Assembly (NCBI GenBank): GCA_015680685.1 | Contig: MNCI01038353.1 | Location: 93,101-124,548 of the forward strand | Source of the DNA: Gnetum montanum | Lineage: Eukaryota; Streptophyta; Gnetopsida; Gnetales; Gnetaceae | Length of the DNA: 31,448 bases | Direction: 5' to 3' | Shown here: positions 1 to 11,516 of the stretch, in pieces | Layout: each line of letters opens with the position of its first letter | Numbering within the stretch: position 1 is the stretch's first letter | Notes under the pieces: generated by a model | Databases searched by the model: none | The model's input: the letters and a program-made list of their open reading frames with translations, nothing else | What the model was told of the DNA's origin: nothing | Program-made: the position numbers and the translations under genes

Positions 1-610
1 AGCATTGCCTGCTTGGTAACCCAGTAGCATATTCCAGGATTCTGCGCTTGGTAATCCCAGTGGTAGTCCAATGTGTACGGCTAGTCAAGGAATCGGCTAC
101 TCATTGCTAGGCTAGAACGTGTGATAAGTACAACTTAGTTACGAGCACCTATAGGTGTGTACGGCTAGCTAAGAAATCAGCTGTGTATCACACTTAAGCT
201 AAATAGGTACCTCAGTACAACCACTTCGAGCACTTGCGTTACGTGTGGTGATCCCAGTAACGATTAGCGTTTGGTAAGCCACAGTTGCATAGTTCAGGGT
301 GTGTCCGGTAAGTGGGAACGGATGCTGACGCTAGTTAACTTAGACTTAGGACATTAGTTAGAGTTAGCTTAGTTTCTCAACCCTTTCCTCTGATAGCATA
401 GAAGATAAACCTGAAAATACCAAAAAAATCACATACCTCAGACTTGCTTAACCATACACCGTGACACTTACAAGCAAGCCTGGGAAGACAACGAACGATT
501 AACCCCAAGTGTTTCTTGTGGTGTTAAGGCATTTAGTCTGCGGAGTTCGACCGGATCGCGCGTGCACGCTCGTATTCGTATGGTTGAGTGTAGGGGTACC
601 TCGCCACTCA
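1..610 (+). mobile_element. LTR, 3' portion (copy A), CpG-rich, runs off the left edge
   Basis: This is non-coding, CpG-rich sequence unlike the AT-rich interior. It aligns with copy B (19656-20469, same orientation) from about position 214 onward: both contain agtacaacca, then a GGTAA block, then an AAGTGGGAA block, and both finish with an ACTCA end. Its last 74 bases (537-610) match the reverse complement of 31209-31282 with only a handful of differences. The right end reads ...CCACTCA, a CA terminus expected of an LTR. No primer-binding site follows, so this is most simply the outer 3' end of an element lying to the left. About 27 CpG were counted by hand, which suggests a much younger insertion than the interior. 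The reverse orientation or a solo LTR cannot be excluded. Confidence 0.6.
73..243. repeat. Two-copy tandem duplication inside LTR copy A
   Basis: The string gtgtacggctag occurs at 73-84 and again at 157-168. Downstream, agtacaac recurs at 127 and 214, and cgagcac at 142 and 227. Spacings of 84, 87 and 85 bp show a diverged tandem duplication of roughly 85 bp. Confidence 0.6.
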
Positions 611-874
611 TCAGATATAAAATTTAAAAACAAAAATATAAACAAAGAAAAAGGTTATTGGGAAGGTCATGTGACATGTCCATGGGGAAGTTACCTTCTG
701 AAGGCAAGTCCTCAAAGATAGAATCCATGATATCCAATGCTTTCTTGAATGTCCTCTCTTCCTCCTTACATCTTTGTTTTGCTTTCATACCAGCATGGGT
801 AGCCAACCCCTATTGTCTCCCTACAATCATGTCAAAGCTAAAATATGAAACAAGTTAGCAATTTTTTTGTTACA

Positions 875-900
875 ATATATATATATATATGTATATATAT
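875..900. repeat. (AT)n microsatellite
   Basis: This is an alternating AT run with one G interruption. It lies within the putative intron 4 (944-821) of the decayed minus-strand gene. Confidence 0.9.
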
Positions 901-2980
901 TTAACCATACAAAATGGTACAAAAAATGTATAAAATATACATACCTTTAATAGATTGATGCACCTTTCCAAAATTAATGGCTAAATTCTTATACACTAGC
1001 TAATCAGCAATAGGGACATTTGTTTAAATTTGTGGCCTCTTCATCATTTCTTTGGTTATGACATTAGCTTCTACACATACCTTATTATCTCTCTTGTAAT
1101 TACCATGTGTAACATGAGGTTCAATCCCTATGCTATCTACGGAAGGACATCACACACCACCAATGACTTTAGTGGTAACTGAAAGTGACTCTCTAATATC
1201 CTCAACTAGTGGGTCTTGGACATGCATCATTGGAATCATCTATTTGGTCCAAGGCTTGGAAAGCTGGGAGGCGTCATAACCCATCCACTTTCCATCTCTC
1301 TGAAGCACCAAAAATTCTATAAGCCTTCTAAGATATGCAGTGTAGAATTTGTAATGAATGTAACATGTCAAATAAAGGTTCTTATGGAATTTTTGGACTT
1401 CATCCTATGATCCAGTAACCATGAATGTAGCCTAGTTAAATCGAGTATTATTAGTTAATACCTTTTTCATGGTCCAAGCTTGTTGAGCACCTATCATCGT
1501 CTTTTGTGATAACAACATGGAAAAGGCCCTAGAAAAGAAAACAAGATAAGTTTCATTGGCTTCCTCAACTATGCACTTACTAAAGATCAATACACCACTA
1601 CTAGAAGAGTTAAGCAATTTCTTGATTTTTTATCTATGGCTTACATCTTTCCCTACTCTTACAGAAACCTTAACACTATTACAAGGCCTACCAAAGAGAT
1701 CATTGAACACACACATACTAATACTTAAAATTACAAGGAAAACATGAACATAGAAGATTAATTTGGTGATTCCAACATTTAAAGAATAAATCACATTCAA
1801 CATATCTGATGCTAACATCAATGGACTAGTAAGCATAAACAAGTCAAAAAAAGCTGCTTCAATGATCCTCTGCTAAATCTCCCTAGGAGCTCTACTTACT
1901 AGCCACTACTATGATGAGTCTACTTCATCCCACTTAAGTTGTACCTTCTTCTCCTCATGATCAAAAATAGTCATGGTGAAGATAGATTCATGTATGAGAC
2001 CTATAGCACAACATAGGTAGCCCATTAGCCTATTACACAGGTAGACAATCTAAGGTCATAAAGATATAAAAAAAATAAAAACTAACTAGAAGATAAAAAA
2101 ATGCCATGAAATTTTGGCCACACTTAAATGAACACCACTCATCAAACTTGGGCAAAGTTGGAATATTAGGATGAATGGATGCACATACTCCTAGATCTAG
2201 GTGGCCCCACCAATCATGTGCACAATGGGTAGCCACACATGTAGAGAACACATTGGAATATTGAGAAGTATACCTATCAAAGCCTTCATGGAGTTGGTCA
2301 AGAACTTTCAATCTTATGACATTACCTTGCATGAATACCTCTAAGTTTGTATGGGCCAAATATAAAGTTTGGTCACTCTTTACCAACCCTCCACTATGCA
2401 CTTGGTGCATGTAAAGAAACAAGCATGAAAATAGTTAGAACAAGCAACTTGGAAGTAACAAAAACAAATAGACTATCAAATTAAGATAGGGCTTACATGT
2501 TCAAGGGATAGAAGACCCTAGGAGGATTTAAAAAAATTTGTTTATCTAGTGATTAATCATTAAGGCATTGTCAACATTACATTGCGAAAACTCTAGCATC
2601 TTTCAAATCTGTGACAACTTTCACACCCTTGGAGTTAACGAACCATCATGTTATTCAATCTTTGCTCTAGTATCAAGATCATTAACAATGAACCTCATGA
2701 TATGGCTAGCAGAGCCTAGTGAGAGGGTCTTTATGATCATAGCTGCAACATCTATAGCTAGGTGTAATCGCATGATTACATCATAGTTTTGGAGCAAGTA
2801 CATCAAGAACTCTTTTTTCCTAAGCCTAAACCACATTGACTTATGATAGTCATTACTCATATCAAGGTTCTAACTATTTTGTATATCCATCCTCATGTAG
2901 CACAAGATCCCTACTAACTCAATGATGATCAAAATGGGTTTCAACAATGCCTTACACAAAGCCAAAATATATGACCATAT

Positions 2981-4370
2981 CTGTAAGAAAACATAAGAGC
3001 CTTAAAAGAATTTGACAATATTAAAGTCAAGAATAACCTCTACAATGCCAGTGTTGGTGTTAAAAATGCAAAAAAAATGTATGGTACTCAACGTCATCAA
3101 CTCCAACTCTAACATGAGCTAAAGTAGAGCCTTTTTGACATATTAATGAACACATAACATGAAAGCCAAATAGTAGACATTTAGACAAACACTTTACATG
3201 AAAAGTTCAAAATAGGCATTACTATAAACAGTTAGCATGAAACCAAGTACTAACATGACCAGAGGCTACTGTTGATAGCATTGCAACATCATATGTGACA
3301 ATTTGTAGAAAAAGTAATGGTAAAAATATCTAGATAGGTCATATGCTAAGAATTAGGAGGATGCAAGGGAGAATGATCACGGAAAGCATGACTTTTCTTA
3401 AATAATTAAATTCATACATTGTCATTTAAACCTACATAAAATTCCAAAACCTATAATATGCTAACCCAATAACCCAAAAGAGTGTCACATGATGATCAAA
3501 GTATTTAGAAAAAATTTCATAGTAGCCCAAAACCAACCCAGGATGCTTACTGTTGTCAATACAAGCCAGAGAAGGCTGAAAACTTACTATCAAAAACTAT
3601 AATTGATCAGCACAGCTCCCATGGCTGGAAAATTTCCTAAATAAATTTTTAAAAATTATTTTTAACTCTAAACACTAGAAATAGGCCTAGGAAAACCCAA
3701 ATCTATCATTAATGTTGTACCAAAAACTATAAAAAAAATTAAATTTCAATTTGAAATTACCTAGAATTTTGCTGATAAAACCTTGTTCATGGCAAAGCAA
3801 TTATAGTAAAAGCTCTAGGAAAAAATTTGGAAAATAATTTTTAAAATTCAAAACTTTATTTGGGACCCCTCTACATAGCACTGACAACCTCTAGAGACCT
3901 TAGACATTTCCCAAAGTTGATTGAAAAATTGCAAATGTTAATTCTTTGGAAGAAAAACTACCAAGCAAACCAAAAATATTGTGCACTGGGCTAGAAGAAA
4001 ACGAATAAAAAATTCAAGAAAATTTCACAAACCATGATTATACTTTAGTGTGACTAGAAAACCTCATATATCAATTTTATCGAACCCAACACTGAAATCT
4101 ATATTCTACAATATTATAAAAAAATGTCAAATTTTGGCTAGTTTCAACCAAAATTAGGGTAAACATGCAATGAACATGTTAGGAAAAAATTAAAATCTTC
4201 ATGGAAACAATCCATAAAGCCAAAATTTCATTCTAAACACAATAAAAGAACCTAAACCTTGAATTGGGCATAGAAAGAATGAAAAATTTCAATTGGTGTA
4301 GGTCTAGGGAGAGAAAAACGTCCTCATAATTTAGTAAAAAAAATCAAAAAGAATGGTAAGAGATGGGTAC
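2981..4370 (-). other. Putative first intron or missing-exon region of the decayed gene
   Basis: No reading frame of note is present on either strand. On the minus strand it is T-rich, begins with GTACCC after the ATG-bearing segment and ends with TTTTCTTACAG, as an intron would. The phase mismatch between its flanks suggests that one or more eroded small exons may lie inside. I could not place them. Confidence 0.35.
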
Positions 4371-4495
4371 CTAGTAGCTTTTGATGAAGATCCTTCACCT
4401 CTAGAAGGATTCAAAAGCCTAGATATCACTTATATAGCCTTGTATTCATCCTCCAATATTGGATTCTTACTCGTGGATCCTTTCCTCATCACCAT

Positions 4496-4829
4496 GATCA
4501 CTGAAAACTCAAGTGGTTCTACCTCTAGTAAAAGCTAAAATCTTCACCTCTATTGCTAGTAAATTATGCTCAAGGGTAGATAGATGTTAAAATTACTAAC
4601 AAGTGTCAAGAATTTTTGCTTTAACCATCCAAATTTTCTTTCACATGCTGCCCTAATGAAATCAAGATTAAGACAGATTCATATAAAGAGTTTTGATGTT
4701 GAGAATCCTCTCCCGATACTTATGCACTGCTAGTAAAACCTATGTATACTAATAAACATACTTATCATATTTTAGAATGCATGTAGATAAAATAATATGT
4801 CTTGTATCTTGAGTTTTCTCAAGATTCTA
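4496..4829. other. Spacer between the decayed gene start and the tandem array
   Basis: This would be the upstream region of the minus-strand gene. A TTTATATGAA string on that strand is weakly TATA-like, but nothing else supports a promoter and no coding frame is seen. Confidence 0.3.
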
Positions 4830-6300
4830 CCTGTTGAGGTAGTTTGGCCATAGGTGGACCTTAGAAGACTTGGGTAAAAATGCTAAGAAATTCCAAATGT
4901 TGGGATTTAATTTTAAAAGTTATCACACATTGTGACATCATAGCCCACATGTTGTGTAGCTTGTGGAGTAGTGTGTGAAGGTTGTACTAGACTTACTTCT
5001 TATTGAACTTTTCCATGCACTACCCTGGTGGATCTTATAAGATTTAGCAACAATTAGAAAAATTATAGCCTAGAAAACTCATCCAAAATTGAGACAAAAG
5101 ATGGCCACATGCTAGGATCTCACCTCCCACACATTATGCAGCATGTGGGCTAGTGTGAGAAGTCTTCCATAGGCCTTAACTCCATCAAAACAACTCAAAT
5201 AGGTTGCAAAATCACCACATTTCCCAAAAGCTAACCTAGAAACCTTGAATAGCTAGAAAAACAGTGTCGAAACTCATCAAAACTAGCTTGATCAAGTTCC
5301 ACATGCTAGATCCCCTATCCCACGTGCTATTCAGCATGTGGAGGAGTATGTTCACCTTGTGCAAACTAGACTTCAACTAGGAAACTACTTATCATCTTCA
5401 TAGAGTATTCCACATGACCTAGAGATGGAAAGTTCAACAAAGATTGACCCTTACAAGTTATTGGCATCATGGTTTTGACCCCACACACTATGCAGCATGT
5501 GGAATAGCATGTGGGGGCATCAAGAACATCCATAAGCATTAAAATTTACTAAAAATGGCCTAAGAAATGGTAGAACCATTCTCCACAGTCTAGGTGCTAC
5601 CATAGGAACTTAAGATAGCAAACAACTAAGTCAAAATGTCTCAAAAATGTCCTAACCTAACCCCACATATTGGGATATTAGTCCTAAACACTCCACATAA
5701 TGTGGGCTTGACGTGTGAGCTTTATATTAGTCAAATGTAAGCTATAAATTTCCCATTAGCTCCTTAGTGTATCTTGGAAGATGTAATCTGAAAGGTGGAA
5801 TAGGAAGATGACCTTAGGAAGCTGTAGAAAGATGCTTCCTATCCCCACATGTTGGGAGCATATGTCCCACATACTCTATAGTGTGTGGGATCTCTAGAGC
5901 CTGACCATGCCTCAAGCATTATTCAAAGTGATCAAAAGAGTTGCAAATCTTTCCCTACACCTCTAGAGTTGCTAGGAAATTAAAAAAGGCTAGAAACTTG
6001 GTCAAAACCCTTTAGAAACTATTGGAGCTTGTTTCACATGCTAAGAGCCCTATCCTACATGCTATGTAGCATGTGGAGTAGCATGTGAAGTTTTGTAATA
6101 GGATCTACCATGCCCATAATTACCTATAAGTTTTCCAATAGGTCCCACAAATCTTGGAAAGGAAGACTAACTAAAATTTTGACCTTTATGAGATAGGAAA
6201 ACTATGTTTTTCTTTCACACAATGGGATACCCTATCCCACACATTGTATAGCATGTGGGCTCAATGTGTAGAGCTTTGGCAAGCCAAACCCTACCTAAAC
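4830..6300. repeat. Tandem array, about 8 degenerate units of about 184 bp with a palindromic core
   Basis: A core related to CAGCATGTGG recurs at 4957, 5139, 5332, 5493, 5696, 5879, 6067 and 6249, giving steps of 182, 193, 161, 203, 183, 188 and 182 bp (mean about 184.6). Before each core lies a CCCACA-type string, so each unit holds an imperfect dyad of the form CCCACA...TGTGGG. Further shared words such as CTAGAAA lie between cores. Units are too diverged for recent amplification. The monomer length is typical of plant satellites and close to a nucleosome repeat, but a short array like this also occurs as an internal repeat of a transposon. No coding frame is present. Confidence 0.75.
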
Positions 6301-7214
6301 TTGCTCATGCTCAGTCCAAGGAGTGCACAAGTGCTCTACACTATGAGTTGGAAATGCTAGGAGTGCAACATGGAGCTTAGAAACTCACAAATTTCAAAGG
6401 AGGTCACAAGGTCATAGGGTCATAGGATTTCTATGTTAGGTTCAAGAGGATACAAGTGTGGGAACTTGCAAAAACTCTTGAACCTTGAGAATGCCCAAGT
6501 GTAGAACTATGAATAAATTACTAAATTATGTAACTAATGCCAATCATCTCAAATTTAAAAATTTTGAAACTACCAAAGTGTTGAACCATGAAAAATTGTG
6601 GAACCTATCAATGGTGTTGGAGGCTACCTTTTATAGGTATTAGGCCATGAATGGGGATGCAAAATGGCTATGATTTGGTTGTAATTTGGCTGCATAATGG
6701 CTAGAAATTGGCTACCAAATTACTAAAAAATTTTGTCTTGTTTAGTTGAAATGGGTACCCAAATTTGGAGGGTTATCATATATAGTAAGTGCCTTTCCCC
6801 CATGGCCATTCCATTTACTATAAATAGTAACAAGGGCACACCTTTTACAATGGAGATGAATCTTCCATGCTAAGCTCTCCACCATGATTACTGAAGTGGT
6901 TGGTCAACGTTGGAGTGCATGAAGTGTTGAAATTTGGCTATTGTGGTTTCCACATTGGGGGGATGCAATCTCATGTTGGGGGTAGAGCCTCGACACTAGG
7001 GGTGAACTTTCATTCTAAGGGGAGAAAGTTTTCAAGCAAAGCATGTAGTCTCCATGTTGGGGGGAAAAGTTTCAAAGTTGAGAGAAAACTCCCCATCTCT
7101 CCATGCTAGGAGTAGGTGAGATCTACTCCCGTTCAACTATTTTTAGCATAGAAAAATGTATACCCCCCATAAAACCCATAAAAGTTTTATTTTGACATTC
7201 CAAAAGGCATTTTT

Positions 7215-7216
<2 letters not shown>
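6301..7216. other. Gene-free interval with a degenerate G-rich motif at 6940-7115
   Basis: No supported gene lies here; the 69-codon plus-strand frame at 6900-7109 has no recognisable features. Between about 6940 and 7115 a motif like CCATGTTGGGGG recurs in degraded forms roughly six times at irregular spacing of 20-50 bp. This looks like an eroded minisatellite or an LTR-internal repeat. Confidence 0.4.

Positions 7217-7255
<39 letters not shown>
7217..7255. repeat. (CT)n microsatellite followed by a C-rich run
   Basis: There are 39 bases of uninterrupted CT repeat, followed by CTCCC and a short C run to 7264. On the minus strand this is a pure purine tract downstream of the decayed ORF that ends near 7730. 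Confidence 0.95.
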
Positions 7256-7258
<3 letters not shown>

Positions 7259-7729
7259 CCCCCCAACAAAGGCCCAAATATAGATGCTAGGAGACTTTTT
7301 TCACTTAGGAAATGAGGCTTTTACCACTCATAAGGAATTTTTCATCCCCAAGAGTGTAAAGTATGTGAAATTTCCCACTGTGGATTACAATCTTCACATT
7401 TACAATAAAGTTGTAACTCAAGTTTCACTGGGTGAAAGCTAGATGATGAAAATGGGCTATAACATGCAAATTTTTGTGGTGTTTCAATGTGGAAGTTCAA
7501 TGGCACATAAACTAAAGTAAAAGCAAGAATTAATAGCAAAGGTAAACCATATAGATATAATAGGAAAAGCATACCATCTATCCATAATCATCTACAAACT
7601 ATTATATACCATACTATTACAAGAGTGCAACTATCCGCAACTATCAAACCACATCAATCACATATGTGCAAAGTTCTAAAATCACATATGTGAGAGCCGA
7701 AAGTATCTCACCATTATTGAGCATCAAAA
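7256..7729. other. Gene-free interval
   Basis: The minus-strand frame at 7572-7342 is short and hydrophobic, and it is not continuous with the ORF to its right. I see no domain, repeat or RNA gene here. Confidence 0.35.
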
Positions 7730-9219
7730 GGAAAGAAAAAATAACTTGTAAAGGTCTCAATCACTAAGCTTGATAGCATCCTCAAACTTATAATCTGCTG
7801 CTACTTTAGATGGATGATAAGTCTCCTCTTCATCGTCATCACTGCTAGTGCTAGGTCGGCTAGATTTTTGAGTGCCAATCTAGGACAAAGCTTCACTTGA
7901 AACCAAGAGAAAGTTGGTGGAGTTGGTAGCTACTAAATAGGAACCCATTGGGACATGGTCCTAAAGATGATCTCCATAGCCAATTTCTCAAAAGATCTAG
8001 GAGCATCAGTAGGAGGTGGAACTGTGAAAGCAAGAGGGACTGTAACATGATTCTTTGGCTACTCACCTTAAAAACCAATTGGGAATGCCTCTAGCCTGAA
8101 ATCTAACTCCATCCCAAAGTCATACGTGCATGGAGGACTTGCTACTGAAGAATTATGTGGAGGAACAAGAACATCCTCCTCACTATTAGAGATAGGAGTA
8201 GTAATGTCCTCAAACGCTTGTCCATTAGAGGGAGGTGGAATCCCAGCTACATCCAAACTCTTACGCAAGTAAGAGAGGTTCCTCCCAAGCTTCTCGATGA
8301 CTAATGCAAAGGGCTAAAGAAGCTTTTTTAGTGATGAACTGAGTTGATAACTAGTGGATTTGGGTCTACTTAGCTATGGAGATGCTTCCTTTTTTGGTTT
8401 TTGAGGCCTTGTGCTAGGTCTTGCTTCAACTACATGGGAAGTACTTCTCTTCTTCACGTAATCACCTTTTAGCAAAGGCAACTTTATTATAGGTGCATCC
8501 TTCTATCAAATCATCAAGCTAATGAGATATGGATGTCCAAGGATTTTCTCCTTTGCATAGAGGCTTAAAATATCTCAAAAAAGACTATTCCCTAGATCCA
8601 ATGGTAAACCTGTAAGTAGACAATATAGTACAAAATCTTGGGGTGGTAGTAGATAACTGTAGCAACCTCCTTTCACCATGATGCTATACAAAATAATGAG
8701 TGGAAAGGTGAAGGCATCAAAAGTTATCTTTTCCAAATAAAACATCACAAAATTCATCATGTCCTACATGCATTATACCATTTGTATAAATATCATACAT
8801 AGAATCAATGATAACTTAGAAGACATCAAAACTAGATATGACTAAAATTGTAATTACAATTTGGGAGATACTTCAACAACTATTCCCCTAATAGTTGATG
8901 TAAATGCCCCAACAATAGCATCAAATATAACAATATTACATTAGAACTCCCTAATAAGCACCTTACGAACAAGAAAAATCATGGAAATGAAGGTGGTCCA
9001 CTTCAAAAGCTGGAAGCAATCTAACAAAGCTTGTTGTCTATGAAGTGAAAAAGCAAGAGAATGCTTAAAAACAATAGTAGTGATTTGAGTTTTCTCAAAC
9101 CTATGCTAGATGCTTGTACTTTGAAACTGGGGTGTGTAGGAAGGCGATGCACTACTGGAACTCCCTCTTGCATGTTTCTTGGGTGGTGCCTTGGATGTTC
9201 CAATCTTCTTGTGGGCCAT
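7730..9219 (-). pseudogene. Decayed plant transposon-associated ORF (putative plant transposon protein-like)
   Basis: The minus-strand ATG at 9219 opens a basic, Ser/Pro-rich N-terminus (MAHKKIGTSKAPPKKHARG). The same frame then runs for about 400 bp with only four stops. Readable segments include RFEKTQITTIV, VRKVLIREF, TSTIRGIVVEVSP, NFVMFYLEKITFDAF and a Pro-rich middle part. An acidic C-terminal stretch (SSDDDEEETYHPSK) appears in a shifted frame. The order of a basic N-terminus, an all-alpha domain containing an IRG..VEVSP segment, and a Pro-rich and acidic tail resembles ORFs annotated as 'putative plant transposon protein' in plant retroelements. That match is from memory and not certain. 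A TATA box lies about 90 bp upstream. Several stops and at least one frameshift make it non-functional. Confidence 0.45.
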
Positions 9220-9306
9220 CTTTGATGAAAATCACTACAAATGGTGGAGCCCTACTTGTCTCTATGGGGTAGATCTAAAGAAATATGATAAAATTAGGGG
9301 TTTTAT

Positions 9307-9314
9307 CTTTTATA
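9307..9314 (-). promoter_or_regulatory. TATA box for the minus-strand ORF starting at 9219
   Basis: The minus strand reads CCTCTATAAAAGATAAAA, a good plant TATA element, about 88 bp upstream of the ATG. The spacing fits a short leader. Confidence 0.4.
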
Positions 9315-9339
9315 GAGGTGGGAAAATGAGGGCTTTGAA

Positions 9340-9530
9340 CAAAAAAGAAAACATCTTTTTTAACAAGAAGACATCTTTCATGAATGTGTAAGTTACAGTA
9401 AACATCTTTTACTTTCAAGAGACATCTTTCCAGCAAACCCCAAAAAATCAAAAATACATCTCTATTTTCTTGAAGATGCCTTTGCAAAGATGTCTTTCAC
9501 TTTTGAGAGACATCTTTCTTCAAAAATAGG
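9340..9530. repeat. Cluster 1 of AAGATGTCTT / AAGACATCTT motifs
   Basis: About eight copies or near-copies of GACATCTTT or its reverse complement AAAGATGTC occur in 190 bp, in both orientations. The segment sits between the copia gag remnant and the TATA box of the next ORF. It may be the eroded second LTR of that copia element, whose first LTR carries cluster 2. Confidence 0.6.
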
Positions 9531-9894
9531 GTGAGGTTTGGGAAGGCTACCAATGGTCTATAGTCTTAATAAGATCTTGAAAACAAAAGAAAAACTTACC
9601 TCCACCTACTTGTCATGCTATCAAAGGATGATGAAACTTAGAGAGCTAAACAGTGAGTTTCCTCTTTTTAGGATTGTCCTCTCAACCAAACTTCTCCAAT
9701 GTCCAAGGCATGACTTTCTCTTATGAATCTATTGGTGAGAGTATCTTGATGTCCTTGGTTTAGTTTTTTAATTCTCCATTCCCTTTTAACAACTTTGGTC
9801 TTTTGATTTGATATCCAATCTCCTCTATGATCTTGCATAAAATCCTTTCTTAGTGCACTTTGATAAAACCAAGGACTTTTGTGATATGACTAGG
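9531..9894 (-). other. Eroded sequence downstream of copia gag
   Basis: By position this should be the copia gag-pol junction on the minus strand, but no protease, integrase or reverse transcriptase motif can be read. The pol region appears to have been deleted. Confidence 0.3.
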
Positions 9895-11475
9895 TACTCA
9901 AATGATAAAAATTTAAGTTTCACTCCCATTTTTTATGCCCAAACTTATTGTAATAATAACATCTAACCCTCCCACTATAACAAAGATGAATAGAATGAGA
10001 ATGATCAAACCTTTTAGAAGTCTTTTGATGGATAGGAGCTTCTTTTGAAATGGTGCACTTAGGATGATGGTCATGCAAGCTCTTCTTCTTAGAAATAGCA
10101 TCCAAGTTCACTTTTATCTTGTGGACTTCTTCTTTATCCTAGTACCATTCAAAGAGATTCATTTTCCTTCATTGATCTTTCATTTATTAATTTAACATCC
10201 ACAACTTTCACTTTGGCCTATTCTAAGGATGAAGTTAGTTTATCATTCTCAACCCTTAGCTCTGAGAATTATTTATTAAGATAAAAAATAGTCAAGTTTA
10301 ACAAAGATATTTCATGATCTTTAGATTTAACTTGTTTATTTAACTTAGTGCAAAGATTTTGAAAATTTAAAAGTTCTTTACACAATAACTCAAACCTTTC
10401 ATCATCATTTAGTTCATCATCTAATGAATCACCATTAGTTAGGGCCATGTAGATGAGCTAAGAATTTTTTGCATCTTTCTCTACTTCTTCTTCACTTTGC
10501 TCCCCATCATTCCAACTTGTATAGAAGTTGGTCTTCTTTACTTCTTTAGTGGATTTTTTCTTGAATTGCATCTTGAAGCTACTAGGACATTTGGAGGCAA
10601 CATGGCCTCTTCCACCATACATCCAACATTCTATACAATAGAAATATGAATTATAGTTTAAGAGATTCTTACCTCTACCTTTGGTATGATTAAATATTTT
10701 CTAATATGTTCCTTTGTTTCTTCTAGTGATTAGTCGTTTTATCTTCCTAGTGAAAAAGGCAATCTCATCTTCATTTCCCTCATCATGCTCATCAAGCTCC
10801 TTCTTCTTTAAGGCAATCTTCAAGGTAATGAGCCTTTCTTGAATAGCTCCTTTTCTTATGAGATTCGTTTCATAAGTGATGAGAGCACTTTCAAGTTCCT
10901 AAAATTTTAGAATTGAGAAATCTTTGATTTCCTCCATGGCTATGACCTTCGATCTGAACTCTAGTTGTAGAGTTCTAATCATTTTGATGATGACATTGCT
11001 TTCAAGTAGATCCTTTCCTATTCCTCTAATTACTACAACAAGATCATTAGCTCTAGAAAAATAATATTTTATTTTCTCACCTTCTCTCATTTTGAGTTTA
11101 TCATACTCACTTTGTAAAACTAATAATTTTGATTACTTAATAATAGATTTTTCCTCATATGTAGCTTCCAGACTTTGCCAAATTGCTTTGGCCATTTTAC
11201 ATCCTAACACTATTAAATTCAGATTTATTGAATGCACAATATAAACAATTTTTTTATTTTTAATCAAACATAAACATATACATTTACTCTTCTATCCATT
11301 TTTTATGAGGTATGATGGTGCTAGTGGAGCTGTCAACAGGTGAAGTGTAGCCTTCAAGGATTGACTCCCACACTTCAAATTCTATGGATTCAAAGAATCC
11401 TTATAGTTTTGTTTTTTAATAGGCAAAGTCAAATCCATCAAACATGGGTGGCTTTATGTAATATGTTCCCTCCAT
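9895..11475 (-). pseudogene. Ty1/copia gag polyprotein remnant
   Basis: The minus-strand ATG at 11475 begins a gag with the copia N-terminal signature KPPMFDGFDFAY*KTK (normally ...YW), followed by VWESILEGY. A UBN2-type segment follows (MREGEKIKYYFSRANDL at 11090, then IKMIRTLQLEF). A first zinc knuckle lies at about 10627-10587 (CWMYGGRGHVASKC), and after it an acidic Glu/Asp-rich coil. A second knuckle lies near 9960-9920 (CYYYNKFGHKKWE then a stop). In both knuckles the second Cys is Tyr, and in the second the last Cys is a stop. The primer-binding site and LTR lie upstream in the right order. In life this would form the virus-like particle. The layout with two knuckles and an acidic region suggests the SIRE/Maximus-like branch. 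Stops and frameshifts make it inactive. Confidence 0.85.
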
Positions 11476-11516
11476 TATTCACTCTTAAATTTGATGATGA
11501 TAGAGAAGAGTAGCAA

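Larger units (their letters stand above)
624..4495 (-). pseudogene. Decayed multi-exon protein-coding gene, function unrecognised
   Basis: Possible exons on the minus strand are 4495-4371 (ATG, starting MVMRKGSTSK), 2980-2497, 2400-2087, 2049-945 and 820-624. The last four join in phase to exactly 700 codons with no frameshift, but carry about 18 in-frame stops. Splice signals are visible: acceptor TTTTCTTACAG before 2980, donor CAT|GTAAGC at 2496, a TTCTAAC branch-like site and acceptor at 2401, donor AAAG|GTATGT at 944 and acceptor ATTGTAG at 821. Readable segments include MWFRLRKKEFLMYLLQNYD, DWWGHLDLG, GAQQAWTMKKVL and a charged C-terminal stretch KQRCKEEERTFKKALDIMD. Intron 3 (2086-2050, 37 nt) is too short to be functional and may be a deletion or frameshift. 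Exon 1 is not phase-compatible with exon 2, so a middle exon is missing or exon 1 is wrong. The 3' end lies 14 bp from the LTR at 610 and may be cut. It could be a dead host gene or a gene captured by a transposon. Confidence 0.5.

Noticed and set aside
509-858. Plus-strand small ORFs at 509-721 and 658-858
   Set aside because: They lie across the LTR end and antisense to the last exon of the decayed gene, and have no recognisable features.
2033-2422. Stand-alone 129-codon minus-strand gene
   Set aside because: It is better explained as exon 3 of the larger decayed gene, since its frame joins both neighbours in phase.
4830-6300. CRISPR-like array
   Set aside because: Units are 184 bp, degenerate along their length and lie among plant retroelements; there are no short exact repeats with unique spacers.
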